From positions 1 through 47,901 of the forward strand of contig NMRA01000146.1 in NCBI GenBank assembly GCA_002633005.1: a stretch of 47,901 nucleotides of DNA. The letters are read 5' to 3'. The position numbers and the translations under genes are program-made. This DNA comes from Phoronis australis (lineage: Eukaryota; Phoronida; Phoronidae). The stretch's first letter is position 1. Each line of letters begins with the position of its first letter. Positions 1 to 10,484 of the stretch are shown one piece after another. The notes beneath the pieces are model-generated. The model did not search any database. It worked only from the letters and a program-made list of their open reading frames with translations, and was not told the origin of the DNA.

Positions 1-352
1 CCTGGAATTTCTGAAGAACCTGAATTTCTTTCTTCATTGGTTTTGGATTGGCGTTACTTGATCTGTCAATATTTGGAAGTGGGATGTTGAATGTTCTGGC
101 TTTTGTGATAGCATTCAGTGCTGAGTCTACCAACATATGCCCCCTCTTTGCTCTATCCACACTTTTTCCATTTAACATAAGGATCACACTGTTTGATGCA
201 TACACCGTCTCAAGAACTCCTTGAAGCCCTGTGCTTGACATTACGTATCCAATACATTCCAGAAATCTCATCTCAGTATGAAATCTTCCAAGCCTGGCTA
301 AGAACAAGTGACTGCAGATCACTGTCGTTTTGTTTGCAGGCACTAGTTTCCT
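1..352 (-). CDS. Partial exon of an LGRFH-motif multicopy family protein
   Basis: The minus strand is open from a splice-acceptor-like site (ATTTTAG just above position 352, with CTGAT as a possible branch point) to the window edge, about 117 codons. The protein reads RKLVPANKTTVICSHLFLAR, then LGRFHTEMRFLECIGYVMS, then a region with GLQGVLETVYASNSV, MLNGKSVDRAKRGHMLVDSA and a hydrophilic tail. The arrangement LG(R/G)FH...GYxMxxxGLQ..LE.VYA.N.V..ML.GK...RA.RGH resembles a large, poorly characterised family found in many copies in cnidarians, molluscs, hemichordates and fish, often near mobile elements. That match is from memory. No function is known to me. The stop lies outside the window. 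It is on the same strand as the guanylate cyclase exons, so it may sit inside an intron of that gene or belong to a mobile element downstream of it. Coding status is likely because there is no stop in the frame and the splice site is good. Confidence 0.6.
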
Positions 353-3110
353 CTAAAATCAGTTACCTATGTTCATAAAAAGCATGCATATTATAAACAA
401 ATTGTGGGTCCTAACTATTAAAATTTAATTGATAACTTTTTGTTACACAATCCTATTTGCTTTTTATCAAATTCAGGTGAAATCAGCAGGCAAATTCTCA
501 ATACATGCCAGCAGCAGACGAAATCAATGCTTAGGAGCAACTAATACTATCTCCAATAGCAGAGAAAAAATCCACTTCCTGCCCAATTTTATTAAGGGTT
601 TGTATAATGAATAAGCCAATAACTCCACCAGAATAACATATTTTTCTAACAAATATTTTTTTTGAATATATTTTACAGAAAAATATATGAGTTTGTGAAA
701 TATATTATGAAAAATTAACTAAAGCCTTTTCTGAAAAACACACCGACTTTTATGTTATATAATCTAAAATGTGATTAAAATTCCCCATTTAGTATATTAA
801 TCTTAAAAATAAATTATAGTAACAATCAACTCATTAACCCTGACTGTAGATTGTAAAATGTTTTTGTGTAAATGCGTATCAGGTTACAAACAAAGTTTGC
901 AGAACGTAAATGCGGTAAATTGGGGTTTGTGAATTGGCAGCCATTTTGGCGGCCATTTTGTCAGCCATCTTGATTTTTTTCTCGCAAACCAGTGACCAAT
1001 TGTAAGGTCCAGACATTTTCAATCGTCTAACTTACAAAAGAATAAAACTTTTACCATTTTCAGGGCAAAATATAAAAAGAAATCTTGCAACATGTACCAA
1101 ATTGCCGTTTCGGCGGCCATTTTGTCGGCCATATTGGTTTTATTTTACGGAAAATTGGCATCTTTTGATTAGTATGCCTGTTATGAAAAGTATGTAATCA
1201 ATGACAAACTTTATTGTTTTATTTTTAGCTGTTATATAAGAGGAATATGCCAGAAAACAGTAAACACCGGTTTTGTCGGCCATTTTTTCCGCCATCTTGA
1301 AAAACCGACTTCCGCCACTCCGATTTCGGTAGACTTTTTTTCTGACACCAAGGGATGTTTGAAGATGCCATTTATGCAAAAAAATCTTCTGTTGCAATTT
1401 TTTCTAGGTTGGGCCCTCTGGAGCCCTAGAATGACTGGACTANATTTAGCAGAACCACGTTGGAACCGAACCACCGCGTGGATATTTGTGTACTATTTAT
1501 CCAAGGTCAAAGTTTACAGGGCGGTCACTCCCCTGTAAGGTATACAGCAGCTTCGTATGCACTCTCTCTCCTTTCATTCACCGAGTCGCCATAATAGAGT
1601 CAAGGAGTACTTATGACAGAATGGTGCCGGTGAAAACAAAGACAAAACATAGTTTTGATCCTAAGGGAGTTGAGCGTCCACGTGCATACGACGGTTGAGT
1701 ACGAATACTACAAGTCGCCTCACGCCTCTGTGGTCATAAACACAACAAGTTGTGAAATGAGATAAATCCTCACCCGAATTCCTTAATCCAATAAGTAAAT
1801 TGACATTTCACTGTTTCAATCTCACGCTAACGACATGCTTTAACCGCCGACTCGATTTTTATTATCCTTTTCTTACTTGGTTTCGTATCAGTCTCCCGGC
1901 TCGAGATGCGTACATAACAATGAACTGTTACCTACTTTAACAGTTAGCCTCACCTCGGGGCGATGGATGGTAAGTTTTAATGATAATTATTTTGGCAATG
2001 CAAATTCAGCTGACATTGCGATTGAAAGTTGAAATACCTAACATGGTTAAGGCATGTATAGGTTATATTTACCGAAAACTTGTTTTCACTGAATAATTAA
2101 CCAAAGACTTTAAGATTTTCACTCATCCCAGTTCAATAGGCTTTTATACATACCGTATGAAAATAAAGCATTTAAAGGTACTAAGGTAAAACTTTCTTGA
2201 GATAAACAATGTTAAACAGAAAGTGCAGGAGTGGTGTTTCGGTCCCCAGGGTTCCTGCTTTAAAGGTCGGTATTTGTGTCTTTCGGGCTGCTTAGCTGTT
2301 TTGAAGTTGCGGGAGTCTGTTTCGACTATGGGATATCTGTTTTACACAGAGGCTCCAATTTCAATGAAACACCTTAATATATGATGCAACCAAGTCCTAC
2401 ATTAAAGCATGACTAGACTCATTTTCGCACGCCTGAGAAAAAGGCAAATTTATCATTTCTGCCAATCCCACTCCACGCTAATTGGTCATCTTTCGAAAAG
2501 CATTTCACGGGACATTCTGTTCAGCTTGTGGTAATTGTATTGCCATTTGAAGCAACATAGTAAAGAATATGTCTGTTTTTAGCACGTATAAGTTGCCACC
2601 ATAATCGCTTCTGCTTTCACAAATATAAGAAACAAAAAGCAATGGGCCGACATGTATTTGTAGTAACACCAAATTATTTTGAGGGACTTCAACTACGATG
2701 CTTCTGTCGTTTCTCAAATGCATTGAGGAAGGTTGCCAACATCCAGTGACACTGTGGATATCTTGCCTACTGTAGAGACATTTCTCACATAGGTCAACCA
2801 TAGAGTGGGTTATCTCACTAATATCACAAAAACTAGTTCACTTCCCATTTACTAGAGTTCTTTATCTTACCAAGACGTTCTACATGCAACCAGATGCGGT
2901 ATATTCAGACAAAAAAGCATTTCATTGTCTGATAATATCGGGCTTCAAAAGCTACGCCAAACGATCATTTCTGGCTTGGGTAACGACACGTCTTCACAAA
3001 TAGTGTCCCTATAACAGACTTGTTTCAGTGGACTCACGAAATGTCATAGATTTACATCTTATTTGGCAGTTCTAGTCGAGCCTACTACGGGATGAGATGA
3101 TTTGACACCT
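353..3110. other. Gene-free stretch (intron or intergenic)
   Basis: No open frame with splice support or recognisable protein was found on either strand. It holds the three-copy GGCCATTTTG array at 939-1300 and one unresolved base at 1443. Candidate frames at 1486-1698 (+) and 2505-2801 (-) look like chance. I searched by eye for guanylate cyclase catalytic motifs on the minus strand (FSDIVGFT, GDAYM) and saw none. Confidence 0.6.
939..1300. repeat. Three diverged tandem copies of a GGCCATTTTG-containing unit
   Basis: The words GGCGGCCATTTTGTCAGCCA, GGCGGCCATTTTGTCGGCCA and TTTTGTCGGCCATTTTTTCC occur near 948, 1113 and 1275, with spacing close to 163-165 bp. The intervening DNA is only weakly conserved. 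The core resembles a YY1-type GCCGCCAT motif, but repeat decay explains it equally well. Confidence 0.55.
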
Positions 3111-3513
3111 GGGCCCGGTCTCCAATCTTTTTACTCGAAATAGAACTCCAAATTAGGTTAGGCATTTTCTACTCTACTTTTGGGCGAACTCAAGATAAGT
3201 GTCTATTATCCTATGCTCGAGTATACAATAACTTACGTAGATAATTTATTGCCCTTAGTTCACAGTTTGTAAACCCAATATTAAAGCAATAAGTTCGAGT
3301 TTGAACTCGAAATTTCGAGTTTTTACTCGAGTTTGTAGCACGAATATAAGGGTCTTCAAGGGCAAACTTGAACTAGAAACTCCTATGCATAAACTATAAT
3401 GTATTCGAGCACAGTCTGATAACCAATTATCTTAAGTTCGCACAAAAGGAGCAGAGAAATTGCCAAACATAGTTTCGAGTTCGTTTCGAGTATAAAGATT
3501 AGAAACCGGGCCC
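3111..3513. mobile_element. Foldback MITE with ~113-bp inverted arms, TCGAGT-rich
   Basis: The left arm (3111-3224) begins GGGCCCGGTCTCCAATCTTT. The right arm (3401-3513), read on the minus strand, begins GGGCCCGGTTTCTAATCTTT. The two stay alignable for about 113 bp, with shared ACTCGAAA, GCGAACT(C/T)AAGATAA and GCTCGA(G/A)TA blocks. The central loop contains a perfect 18-bp palindrome AACTCGAAATTTCGAGTT at 3304-3321, and about eight ACTCGA/TCGAGT words are spread through the element. Flanks GACACCT and TGGTGAC are themselves roughly complementary, so the true end may lie a few bases further out and the target duplication is unclear. There is no coding capacity. GGGCCCGGT-type termini occur in several nonautonomous DNA transposon families, possibly PIF/Harbinger-like, which is uncertain. 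Confidence 0.85.
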
Positions 3514-3896
3514 TGGTGACTGAGAACGCGCAGTTAATGAATGACCTGTCTCGTGAACCTAGTATGCGTATTGCCATTGCGATTTTCAGTGTAAGTGAGC
3601 GATATGCCTTAACTAGAGGTGGTGTACACGCAAAGTGTGCTCTTATATGGGCATCAATGGCACTTCTAACCAAACATTCAGAGACCGATTCCCAGGTAGT
3701 TATATTAAAGTCATTTCAAGGTAATTTAAATATAGCATTAGCATAACGGAGATCAGTATTTCTGTGTGGATTTCGGTTTAAGAGCTAGTGTGTATAAAAC
3801 AATATTCTATGCCAATCTTAAATTACAATACAAACTACACGACTTCACTTCACTGTTACAATTCAATACCTTGTTGCTCAAGAATATGTAGCTTAC
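3514..3896. other. Gene-free stretch with one unassigned open frame
   Basis: A plus-strand frame at 3516-3746 could encode 76 aa and starts 3 bp past the foldback element, but I recognise no family in it. The minus-strand frame across 3383-3673 overlaps the foldback arm and is probably chance. This stretch lies directly downstream of the guanylate cyclase exon and should be intron of that gene. Confidence 0.5.
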
Positions 3897-4046
3897 TTTG
3901 GAAGCATGTTGTACAGCAGATCTTCAGCTTTCTTTTTCTGTTCAAGATAGTCGGCTGTTCTTTCTTCCACTAGTGCCTCTAGATTGTTAGCATACTGTTC
4001 CATACGAGACAGAAGGTTATCCAAAATGTTTCCGCTATCCCCTTCC
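3897..4046 (-). CDS. Receptor guanylate cyclase exon: coiled-coil dimerisation linker
   Basis: This internal exon of 150 nt runs from an acceptor with a pyrimidine-rich tract (TTTGTTCCAG) to a donor AAA|GTAAGC. It encodes [13 protein letters not shown], then [20 protein letters not shown], then [15 protein letters not shown] and a split lysine. In membrane guanylate cyclases this segment follows the kinase-homology domain and forms the parallel coiled-coil that pairs the two catalytic domains. The [15 protein letters not shown] and KAE.LLY.MLP blocks are diagnostic of the family and strongly conserved from worms to mammals. The reading enters in phase 2 (one base completes a codon) and leaves in phase 2, which matches the upstream exon. 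The next exon should start with the SVAEQL-like linker and the cyclase domain, which makes cGMP from GTP at the inner membrane face. It was not found in the remaining 3.9 kb. Subtype (natriuretic-type or other) cannot be decided. Confidence 0.95.
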
Positions 4047-5059
4047 CTGGAACAAAGGTTCAGTGCGTAACCATCAGAAGGTAATTCCATCAAAACTACA
4101 TCTTTTATGTTAATGCAGATGCACGTTTTTAATTAGTTTCGGTTCAGATACAATTTTTAAAATTAAAAAAATTCATTTCCACGAACCTTAGCTGTCAGAA
4201 ACAAAAACAAATGGAATTAACCCACATCACCTCTGCTGTCTGCTACATTCCGCCAAATGAAAAGTAGGTCACAACTGATGGGATTCCCCGAATAAAGTAG
4301 GTCGAGTTGCTAGCACTGTTTATACTTTTCTAATCTTCGAGCGAAATATTTTGATTGAAACAAAAAAAGGTTCAAATACATTTTTGTTTAACCTTCGAAT
4401 AATCCAGCAACATCGCCAAGTTCAGCTGCTCGTGTGGCCGGCCAAACAGTTTCATCCATCGTTTACACAGTCAGCACATCACTTTTCGGCTTAGGAAATG
4501 CCCAAAAAGTGACGGAACATTCTTCTCGAGCGGTATAACGGTTGTCAGAATTACACACGCCATATCAACACAGTTTCACAATTCTTATCGCAATTTCTTG
4601 AGCTATAGACTAAAATAAGCTTTACCGACAATGTATTGTTTGTCGGGTAAGATGGCGGCTTGGAAATGCAGAGGAAGGTGTGTCAAGAATGCTACGTTCT
4701 GATTGGTCAGTTAAGTCATTGGTAATAATCCTAGCGATATGACAATTGCATCACAGACATGCTTAAGTTCATGAAACAAGATTGCAGAACCAATTAAATG
4801 GACATTCCGCTCACTTCACAAATACTTCTGACTAAGAATGACACGTGTAGAGAACCATTTTTCCAATGTCACGAAAAGTCCCACAAATTTTGTTGTGAGA
4901 GGACAAATAACTTAGAATACATGTACTACTGTAGCTGTGCAAAGAAAATCTTTGACCAAAGCGGATTAGTGTCTACTTTGGAAATCATCAGTAAGAATGC
5001 TTCGTCCTAGCACAGTAAGTGCTGGCCCCAATTGCCGCAACGTCCCAAACTGTCACAAC

Positions 5060-5620
5060 TTCAGAACAGTTGACCATGGCGTGAATAACATGCTTACACG
5101 GAAGTCAAGCATTTCTAAAGATATGCGTGACTTTTCACCGCTCGTCCTTCGGAGCGGCCTTTACCAGGATCAAAGAGGGTGCGGCGCCAGAGTCGGACTC
5201 ACTTGCCCTGACCGCATTGTCGGGTGCGAGCAAGACCCAATCAAGTGTAATTACCCGACCATACATGTACACTGTAGTAAACACATCTCTGCCTGGCGAA
5301 TTTTCAAAATGCATTAACCAACAGTTTTCGTTAAAAACAAATACCACAGCTGTATACATATGGAAAAAACAACCAAGTTTAGTTTTCAATTTTTAAAATA
5401 TCGATTAACTATCAAGCTAAAAACTACAAACTTTGAGTACGATTGAAGACAAACGACTGTGCGCATTGATATACTCGGTGATTTACAAACGCTAATCAGA
5501 GTTAACAATATCATGTGGATTATTCTTTTAATATACAACTAAGCTACATTGAAACATCTATGAACAACACACAGTGACTAAATTAGATGTCAATAATTTT
5601 TAAAACATCGCTTATGGCCC
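5060..5620. repeat. Dispersed repeat, copy A (partner at 41470-41983)
   Basis: This stretch aligns over roughly 520-560 bp with 41470-41983 in the same orientation. Shared blocks include GTGAATAA.A..CTTNCA near the start, TTTTCACCGCT.GTCCT, GGTGTAATTACCCG-like, GTGATTTAC(A/G)AACGCT.ATCA, CTTTTA.TA.A.AACTAAGC and TACATT. A weakly conserved open frame is shared at the left end (VNN.L.RK...S.DM..FSPLVL.SG.Y.DQ), but stops elsewhere argue for a noncoding or dead element. Identity is roughly 75-80% by eye. Confidence 0.75.
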
Positions 5621-5744
5621 AGTGCTTGCTGAACTTCTTTACTCCAGGAGTAGTACACTAACCAGAAAACTACTATTCGCGGAAATGCGCCAATTTCCAT
5701 AGTTAGCTTGTAATTGTAATGGAATACCTGTGAAGACAACTAAG

Positions 5745-5834
5745 ATGGCTAGCTTTGTAGTTAACGAGAGAGCGCAAGCACTGGATGGGGTTGGTCAGTG
5801 GGCAAGAGCTGTGATTTCATTTTTTGACGACTGA
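5745..5834 (+). CDS. Small open frame, possible first exon with Tudor/chromo-like start
   Basis: The frame from AAGATGGCT encodes MASFVVNERAQALDGVGQWA followed by RAVISFFDD and a stop (29 aa). The pattern V.ERA.ALD..G.WA.A.I resembles the first strands of Tudor-knot or chromo-barrel domains (typically V...VEA.D..GKWY.A.I), with a possible exon end near GAGCTG|TGATTT. No continuing exon could be found. A chance match or a remnant within repeat DNA is quite possible. Confidence 0.2.
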   Translation: MASFVVNERAQALDGVGQWARAVISFFDD

Positions 5835-5859
5835 GGAAAAGCTAGAATAGTTATGTAGT

Positions 5860-5970
5860 TACAGCAACCAAAATTGTCCAGAGGTTCCAAATCTTCAGTT
5901 TGGCTATCACCATATTTGCACACGTTTTATCATTTTAGTTCTAATAAAGATTGAACTTGAACTAATGGCA
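5860..5970 (+). mobile_element. Possible 3' tail of a non-LTR retrotransposon
   Basis: An AATAAA signal at 5943-5948 is followed by GATTGAACTTGAACTAATGG, a short reiterated TTGAAC tail. Such AATAAA plus short-repeat tails end many LINE-type elements in invertebrates. No reverse transcriptase sequence is seen, so this is only a tail candidate. Confidence 0.25.
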
Positions 5971-6198
5971 CGTGGAGTTTCGTTTGCTGTGGCATGTAAG
6001 GTGTAGCTCAGGGATATACCTTAGCCACTCGCCCAGTCGCCAATGCGAGTAAAAATGGCGAGTACAAATTGTCTTTCCGGTTGCCCAGGTGGCGAGCGAA
6101 TTTTCAGAGCGCAAAAGCACTCCATCGTTTCCCAGATTTACATATTAAATAAATTTTCTCCTCTCTGTGCTGTTTTATCATGAAAACAAAGGTTCAGT

Positions 6199-6414
6199 TT
6201 GGTCAGCACGTCGATGCTACGGCAGCAAAACACATTGGCGCCGTGCGCTCCTACCGATTCAGCAGATGTCACGCCTCAAGCAATCCGTCTAGACAAGAGA
6301 ACACCGTGGTTGGTCGTGCACAAAGGAATTTGTGGACTAGCCCGAAACGAAGAAAAAGGGGGAAAGGTGGAAGACTGGTCCATGTGTTTACAGCAAGTGA
6401 AATTGGGAATCTAA
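6199..6414 (+). pseudogene. Possible hAT/ZNF862-like zinc-finger N-terminus, decayed
   Basis: The 71-aa frame contains STSMLRQQNTLAPCAPTDSA, then DVTPQAIRLDKRTPWLVVHK, then GICGLARNEEKGGKVEDWSM. The PWLVV..GICGL...EKGGKV.EWS-like stretch, preceded by a Ser/Pro-rich linker, resembles the BED-like or CxxC zinc-binding start of hAT-derived ZNF862-type proteins of marine invertebrates, with the second cysteine of the pair apparently lost. The upstream DNA at 6030-6110 repeats the words CGCCA and GGCGAG, which I associate with the same elements. Overlapping frames, including a 151-codon minus-strand frame at 6269-6724, are not recognised. Assignment is from memory of the pattern and is weak. Confidence 0.3.
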
Positions 6415-7318
6415 AAACAGGGGCTGGGCGGTTAAAATTTTTGAAAAGTCTTGATTTGTTACTTACAGCACGGAGGACCGTGTTTACCCTCACGGAGCTA
6501 CACTGACGTCGGACTTCAAGCATATCAGTTAAAAGATAGGTTGGGGGAATGAAGTAACGGACTTCCAACGACCTGTAATGCACGATACAGTGGCGTCGTG
6601 ATCCCGAGAGTGATTGGGTTTTTACGTACCTCGGCAGCTGTTCGTCATTTCTTAGAACTAACGTAGTCCTACAGGTAGGCGTGCGCTCAATAGGGCAAGT
6701 TTCTTGAAAGAAAAGACAGATCAAGCAAGATTCCCACCCCGGCTAACCCGCCATCGAGAACGCCCGGAAGGCGATGGAGCACGAGACCTTGCATCAAAAA
6801 TGGCAGACGACAATCACGTACCCGATGAGTTTAAAGGAGCATGCCACCCAAAAAACAACCTAATTTGTATCAATTTAGATCGAGTAGTTCTACTCCATAA
6901 CGACACGTACGGTTGCGTTACCTGACACCTGACGGCAGACAGATGTGTTGAAATTATCCAATGACGTCATCGGTTTCACACGCAGTTTGTTCAGTAGTTC
7001 ACAACACGGGTTACTGGTGTCATCTTATAGCTTGAAGTCATCGTTTAACACCAATAAATCATCAAACTTCGATGTAAAACCCTTAAAAATACACCGAGTT
7101 TTTATAAAAATGTGTTGTTTTATTTTGCTGTTTACGGATTCATTGGTATTTGGACACACCGTAGCACACAACGTTCGGCAGGCCAATAAGTTCCGTAGCA
7201 GGAGTTTGAGGTCTGTTCGGAGATAATTTCGAAGTATTTTCCGTGAAATACGGACAAGAGAACCTAGATCTGTGTTGTTTAGACTTGTGATTTTTTGATT
7301 TCTAAACACAAAACGCTT

Positions 7319-7400
7319 GTTATCCTGGCCAGTGGCTCTGAGCCCGATCAGGCCCGTCGCGCCCGGCCGGATTGCCTCGTTATCCCGGCCAGTGGCTCAG
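7319..7400. repeat. Partial 60-bp tandem duplication
   Basis: GTTATCCTGGCCAGTGGCTC at 7319 recurs as GTTATCCCGGCCAGTGGCTC at 7379, with GATCAG conserved downstream in both. The stretch is more GC-rich than its surroundings. It lies inside the Kolobok-like element. Confidence 0.6.
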
Positions 7401-7943
7401 AAACTGATCAGACGTCACGAACATAAACCAGCCAAAGTTCAGTGGAAACTAAGACTTCCAGTCAAGAAAAAACTACACTACTGAACCAAAGTAATGTGCA
7501 CCTGATTATGTTGGTGAATTAGTCACGAAACTGCAAATCTCTTAACTCGTCGGGGGCCGCGAATTCAGGCTCCGCTTTGGCCCCAGCTCCGTCGGGGCAG
7601 AAGTTGTACATTGACAATCATTATTTGAGTAATGTAAAAGGAAATAAAGATTCCCCTAACACCTGGCCGTGGGATGGATATCGAGTTGATTCACAATAGT
7701 TTCTTCCAGGAAACACTAAATTAGCATGAGCTCACACGGCCTCGGTGTCCCGTCAATTAGTTTTATTGTGCCAAAAGCCGGTAACGGTTCATTGCTGGCT
7801 TCTCAAATCATTTGCACCCAAGAACACTCAAAGGCATTACAAATTGCATCTAATGAGACAGACTTTGTTTCAGTTTTACATAAGTATTGGTTAGGGTGAG
7901 AATAATTCATTTTGAAACAGAACGCTCAGTAATAAACGTCAAC

Positions 7944-8264
7944 ATGGCAACTCGCAATCCCCGGACTTAGGACGAGCTAGAGGTCATCAGTCCCTCTATC
8001 GCAGGTGGATCGTTAAGTTTTATAGGCTATCAATTCGAACATGAATACATTGATGAAGAAATACTAGAGAGGCGCCGTGAACAAGCTCAGACAACGGAAG
8101 GTATGGAGTTATTTGATAAGCCGGCATTCGTCAGGCACTGTCGACGTCTGTACGCCACAGACACGGAGATGCTTCACGGTCTCATACTTGCTATTTACGG
8201 CGTACATTTCATTCTTCACTACCATGAGCCACTTCCTAAGCATTTCGGACTTTCGAGGAAGTAA
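7944..8264 (+). pseudogene. Near-intact open frame inside the transposon, one internal stop
   Basis: From a good start context (GTCAACATGG) the frame reads MATRNPRT, a TAG stop, then DELEVISPSIAGGSLSFIGY, QFEHEYIDEEILERRREQAQ and about 58 further codons with a segment GMELFDKPAFVRHCRRLYAT before TAA: 107 codons with a single internal stop. The GYQFE.EY..EE..ERR block resembles the N-terminus of invertebrate proteins that carry the cysteine-rich C-terminal domain of P2X7 receptors, but that domain itself is absent here and the match is tentative. A CAG preceded by pyrimidines at 8001 could be a splice acceptor that skips the stop. The start context GTCAACATG is the same as the THAP start in the other Kolobok-like element (21780), which suggests that such elements share a leader. 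Confidence 0.45.
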
Positions 8265-8549
8265 AAAAACGACATACCCGCTTTTCTCGCAGCTGCTTAG
8301 TTCGGACAAGCGGGAACCATGCACCGCAACATAGCGGCACTCACTCTGCATATGAACCACTGACGTCGCTAGCGTCGTTTCTCACCTTCCTCACAGGTTA
8401 ACGCGACACCTCTTGGCAAGGTAAGGTCGATCGTATGCGAGGCGATGTGGATATAGACCGATTAATACGGCAAAAGACTAATTAAATCGGGTGGCATTCT
8501 CCTTTAAGTGTCATTTTCTGCTTAAATAGAGACCACTTTGGTACGAATG

Positions 8550-9000
8550 TTACACACAGAAAAACGTCAGGTTGTAACCTTTGTTGTGGATCTGAAATAA
8601 TACTTGGCTTTTGCTTATTTTTTTTTAAATAAAGAGCTCAGAAAGCAATGGCTTTCGGTAAAATGCCTTGCGCCTCGTAAAATCGACAATTTCTACCTGT
8701 TATTAGCAATTCCAGGGTTCTTAAGAAGAGACGTGTGACGTATATAGTTTAATCGTCCCTGGTGACACCTTTGTTAGTTATGATTTGTGAAACAATTTGT
8801 GAGATATTTACCAATACAAGCAGGTTCTTGTGTGAGACGGCGATTGGGAACGATCTCGTTAATTCTCTATGGCGATCGTGAACGCAAAAAGGCGATCGTG
8901 AACGTAAATTTTTTATGTATTGGCCTGAATAGTCGTTCAAGTCAGGGTGTTTACGTCCACGCCTTCAAAAAGAGTAGTACAACTGCTGCATGTCACAACA
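8550..9000. other. Gene-free stretch
   Basis: No supported gene. It contains an AATAAA at about 8629 and a duplicated GGCGATCGTGAACG word at 8870-8905. It lies within the guanylate cyclase intron. Confidence 0.5.
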
Positions 9001-9031
<31 letters not shown>

Positions 9032-9033
9032 NG
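9001..9033. repeat. (GT)n microsatellite
   Basis: About 15 GT units are interrupted once near the left end and finish at an unresolved base (9032), so the true length is uncertain. Confidence 0.95.
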
Positions 9034-9086
9034 GCAATAAAATACAGTGACACTACAACAAAGCAAGACCTTTACCAGCCCTATGA

Positions 9087-9323
9087 TTGACGCGTTGCAT
9101 GCGTCAAGTTTTTTATCAATATAGTAAAACACAGCATGAAGCATCGTGCTCGGGAACCAAGTCGATTCAGTATCCTATATGTTTTCAACGTTTCACGGAA
9201 AGAGTAAGCCTGATGCGACACTGCGTCACAGCACGAGGACACTCCCTTTTTGGTGAATGTGGCTTGTCAAGCAAACAGTATGCCTCCTTCTACAGGCATA
9301 GCAAGCAGAAACGTCATGAATGA
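9087..9323 (+). pseudogene. Remnant of a two-finger C2H2 zinc-finger coding segment
   Basis: The 78-aa frame has IQYPICFQRFTERVSLMRHC then TARGH, followed by FGECGLSSKQYASFYRHSKQ and KRHE. The spacing F-x5-L-x2-H-x6-H and then a second H-x5-H resemble two consecutive C2H2 fingers in which the first cysteine of finger one (now Y) and the second cysteine of finger two have been lost. Zinc cannot be held as written. Such finger pairs are common in N-terminal parts of transposon-encoded proteins. There is no neighbouring supporting exon, so decay of a mobile element gene is the simplest reading. Confidence 0.35.
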
Positions 9324-9429
9324 AATCATTAAGTCCAGTGCTGAAGGTTACGTGAAAACAGACGTGATAGATTTCCATTTTAACGTGTAATAGATTTCCA
9401 GAAGACATATGATAGGAAGTAAACAAATA

Positions 9430-10484
9430 ATCTAATGCAATGGATATTTGTCATGTACCCTTTGCCATTGGGCTTGGATTGTAATCTTAACTCATTAACC
9501 TGTATCGAGTTGACAGCATAAACATTCAGCATTGATTGATGTAACTGTCACTGTTACAAATCTTTCCAAACAATAACAATGCTTTGACGTACGAAAAGAT
9601 CCCGATTACTACGTCAAGTATCGTATCACATATCACAACAAACAAAGATTAACCCGACTGGCGACTGCCGCGAAGTCGACATCGGCGAGTACCTCAGTTA
9701 ACAGACATCGGTAGAATAATTATGGAATAATCGTTAAAATAATCACAAACCTAACCTTTGTATAAGGTCGTGCTTACGTCCTCTCATAGAAGCACCCTTT
9801 TCACGTAATCTCAGATTCAGTTGGCACGGCTGCAAGCCATTTCACCATGTATTTAAAGGGCTCGCGAAATCGAGGCTGTTAATCTATCACCACTAGTACA
9901 CGCGCGCCCTCTAGTTATTGTAGATTTTCTGAATAGCCCCATTGCGAGGTTTTACCGTAAAACAAAACATGTTTATACAGGCCGCCTTTATCCTATACAT
10001 TTTTGGGGAGCAAAATGAAATGTCCATTAATAATGTTAACCCCTGTTGTTATTAATGAGTTCTAACTTGGGTGTTTTTATATTGTATCACATCTTCACGG
10101 TAAAATGTTCCCTCACCGTGGCTAAAATATTCCACTAACACAACTTACATTGTTGCGACAAATTGGGCCGTTGTGCAAATTTGGGCTTGTTCTATAGTAG
10201 GCCTACATGCCCAAATTGTAATAAAAATTGTTGGGCCAGTTGGGGCCTATTGCACCAGCAACCCTTACTAAAATTGCTACAATATTGAAGTTGTGATAAT
10301 TTGGAACGTTAAGACAATTTGAGCCTGCACAGCGCACCCTAGCAATCACCTTCGGTTCATGTCAAAGGTCTCGGAGAAGTACGTATACGTCTGCACAAGG
10401 GCACTGCGAGACCGAATTGCTAGTCGAGGTCAAATGAACAATGCATGTAACGTCCAGTTTGCGGCCGACCGAGACATGTAAAAT
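9430..10484. other. Gene-free stretch
   Basis: No coding frame is supported. Around 10150-10330 the words CAAATTGGGCC, CAAATTTGGGC and CCCAAATTG recur in both orientations, suggesting degraded inverted repeats. Intron of the guanylate cyclase gene. Confidence 0.5.

Larger units (their letters stand above)
6831..8507. mobile_element. Kolobok-like DNA transposon with TTAA duplications
   Basis: The element body runs 6835-8503 and is flanked on both sides by TTAA (6831-6834 and 8504-8507). The left end reads AGGAGCATGCCACCC and the right end, on the minus strand, AGGAGAATGCCACCC, so the clear terminal inverted repeat is 15 bp with one mismatch and only weak similarity follows. TTAA targets with AGG-type termini match the Kolobok/T2 group of animal DNA transposons. 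The interior holds a nearly intact open frame at 7944-8264 that is not a recognisable THAP transposase. No catalytic transposase is visible, so the copy is nonautonomous. Confidence 0.75.

Noticed and set aside
6269-6724. 151-codon minus-strand open frame
   Set aside because: No domain, no splice context; it overlaps a plus-strand frame with a tentative zinc-finger protein match. Length alone is only marginally unusual.
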